From Zunongwangia atlantica 22II14-10F7 (GTDB lineage: Bacteria; Bacteroidota; Bacteroidia; Flavobacteriales; Flavobacteriaceae): a stretch of DNA of 45,619 nt. The stretch spans positions 1 through 45,619 of the forward strand of contig NZ_ARYN01000023.1 in assembly GCF_002094855.1 (NCBI RefSeq). The letters are read 5' to 3'. Below the pieces are notes generated by a model. It made no database searches, was not told the origin of the DNA, and saw only the letters and a program-made list of their open reading frames with translations. The position numbers were made by a program, and so were the translations under genes. Positions 45,281 to 45,619 of the stretch are shown here, in pieces; position 1 is the first letter of the stretch; the number at the start of each line of letters is the position of its first letter.

Positions 45281-45434
45281 CATTCCGTGCTTGACACGGA
45301 ATGTCATCCAGCATTTTTGAAAAATCCTCTAAATTCAGCTTTCAGTATAAATCTTATATAATTTCATACTCAAACGGAGATTTCTCCAATCCGCTACGCT
45401 CCCGTCGAAATGACACAAGAAATTCAACATTCAA
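45281..45434. repeat. Direct repeat copy 1 (154 bp)
   Basis: It starts with the inverted repeat ATTCCGTG-CTTGA-CACGGAAT, contains a second small hairpin GGAGA-TT-TCTCC (45376-45387) and ends in CAACATTCAA. It is nearly identical to copy 2, which starts 184 bases later; differences are a handful of substitutions and one 1-base indel. Short reading frames across it are not convincing genes. Confidence 0.85.
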
Positions 45435-45464
45435 CCTTTATCATTTTTATAGACTTCGTTTCGT

Positions 45465-45619
45465 CATTCCGTGCTTGACACGGAATCTCATCCTACATTT
45501 TTGAAAACGTCCTCTAAATTCAGCTTTCAGTATAAATCTTATATAATTCCATACTCAAATGGAGATTTCTCCAATCCGCTACGCTCCCGTCGAAATGACA
45601 CAAGAAATTCAACATTCAA
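45465..45619. repeat. Direct repeat copy 2 (155 bp, reaches window end)
   Basis: This is the second copy of the element at 45281-45434, with the same internal palindromes and the same CAACATTCAA end. The window stops at the last base of the match, so whether more copies follow is not visible. Confidence 0.85.

Noticed and set aside
45301-45504. A 67-codon plus-strand reading frame at the right end
   Set aside because: It lies across the two direct repeats and their spacer, has a low-complexity sequence and no gene-like features.
1-45619. CRISPR arrays, tRNA or rRNA genes, transposases or prophage genes
   Set aside because: I saw no regular short repeats with spacers, no tRNA-like cloverleaf and no recognisable transposase, integrase or phage protein; the repeats at the right end are long and only two are visible.

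Overview
The window looks like a chromosomal segment of a Bacteroidota bacterium, most likely a marine or soil Flavobacteriaceae (Zunongwangia/Gramella/Salegentibacter-like; the genus is a guess). The evidence is the low G+C content, two tandem SusC/SusD pairs, many acidic Bacteroidota-type lipoprotein signals, TAnnTTTG promoter elements in place of E. coli -10 boxes, and typical flavobacterial intergenic repeats at the right end.

Layout. (1) 1-8.1 kb, plus strand: mixed household genes. These are two TlpA-like thioredoxin lipoproteins, a WYL-type regulator next to an epoxide-hydrolase-like alpha/beta hydrolase, an EreA/ChaN-like membrane-anchored protein, a leucine-rich lipoprotein, a SAM methyltransferase and a small membrane protein. 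(2) 8.1-20.4 kb, minus strand: a secreted degradation operon with S9 peptidase, GH127/GH146 beta-L-arabinofuranosidase, DUF885-type metallopeptidase, GH51 alpha-L-arabinofuranosidase and a DUF5695-like protein. It ends at a strong bidirectional terminator (8109-8135). (3) 20.6-25.4 kb, minus strand: a tightly packed, complete trans-4-hydroxy-L-proline (Hyp) catabolic cluster of deaminase, alpha-ketoglutaric semialdehyde dehydrogenase, 4-hydroxyproline 2-epimerase and D-hydroxyproline dehydrogenase. A good promoter precedes it, and an AraC regulator is divergent (25.5-26.3 kb). (4) 26.3-39.1 kb, minus strand: an M61 aminopeptidase-like protein and a SusC-SusD-SusC-SusD-surface lipoprotein operon ending at a terminator (28000-28034). 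(5) 39.6-45.1 kb, minus strand: GH97 (retaining type), a HELGH-motif lipoprotein and a canonical DPP IV, ending at a terminator (39394-39414). (6) 45.1 kb to the end: palindromes and two 154/155-bp direct repeats.

Interpretation. Regions 2-5 read together as one locus for plant or algal hydroxyproline-rich glycoproteins of the extensin type. Extensin carries Hyp-linked beta-L-arabinofuranose chains with a terminal alpha-L-arabinofuranose, plus alpha-galactose on Ser. The locus has matching glycosidases (GH127/146, GH51, a possible alpha-galactosidase GH97), several exported peptidases suited to Pro/Hyp-rich backbones, two outer-membrane import systems, and the cytoplasmic pathway taking Hyp to 2-oxoglutarate. 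Each family is well supported by motifs. The joint substrate is inference from gene content. I could not check whether such a saccharification-plus-Hyp-catabolism locus has been described.
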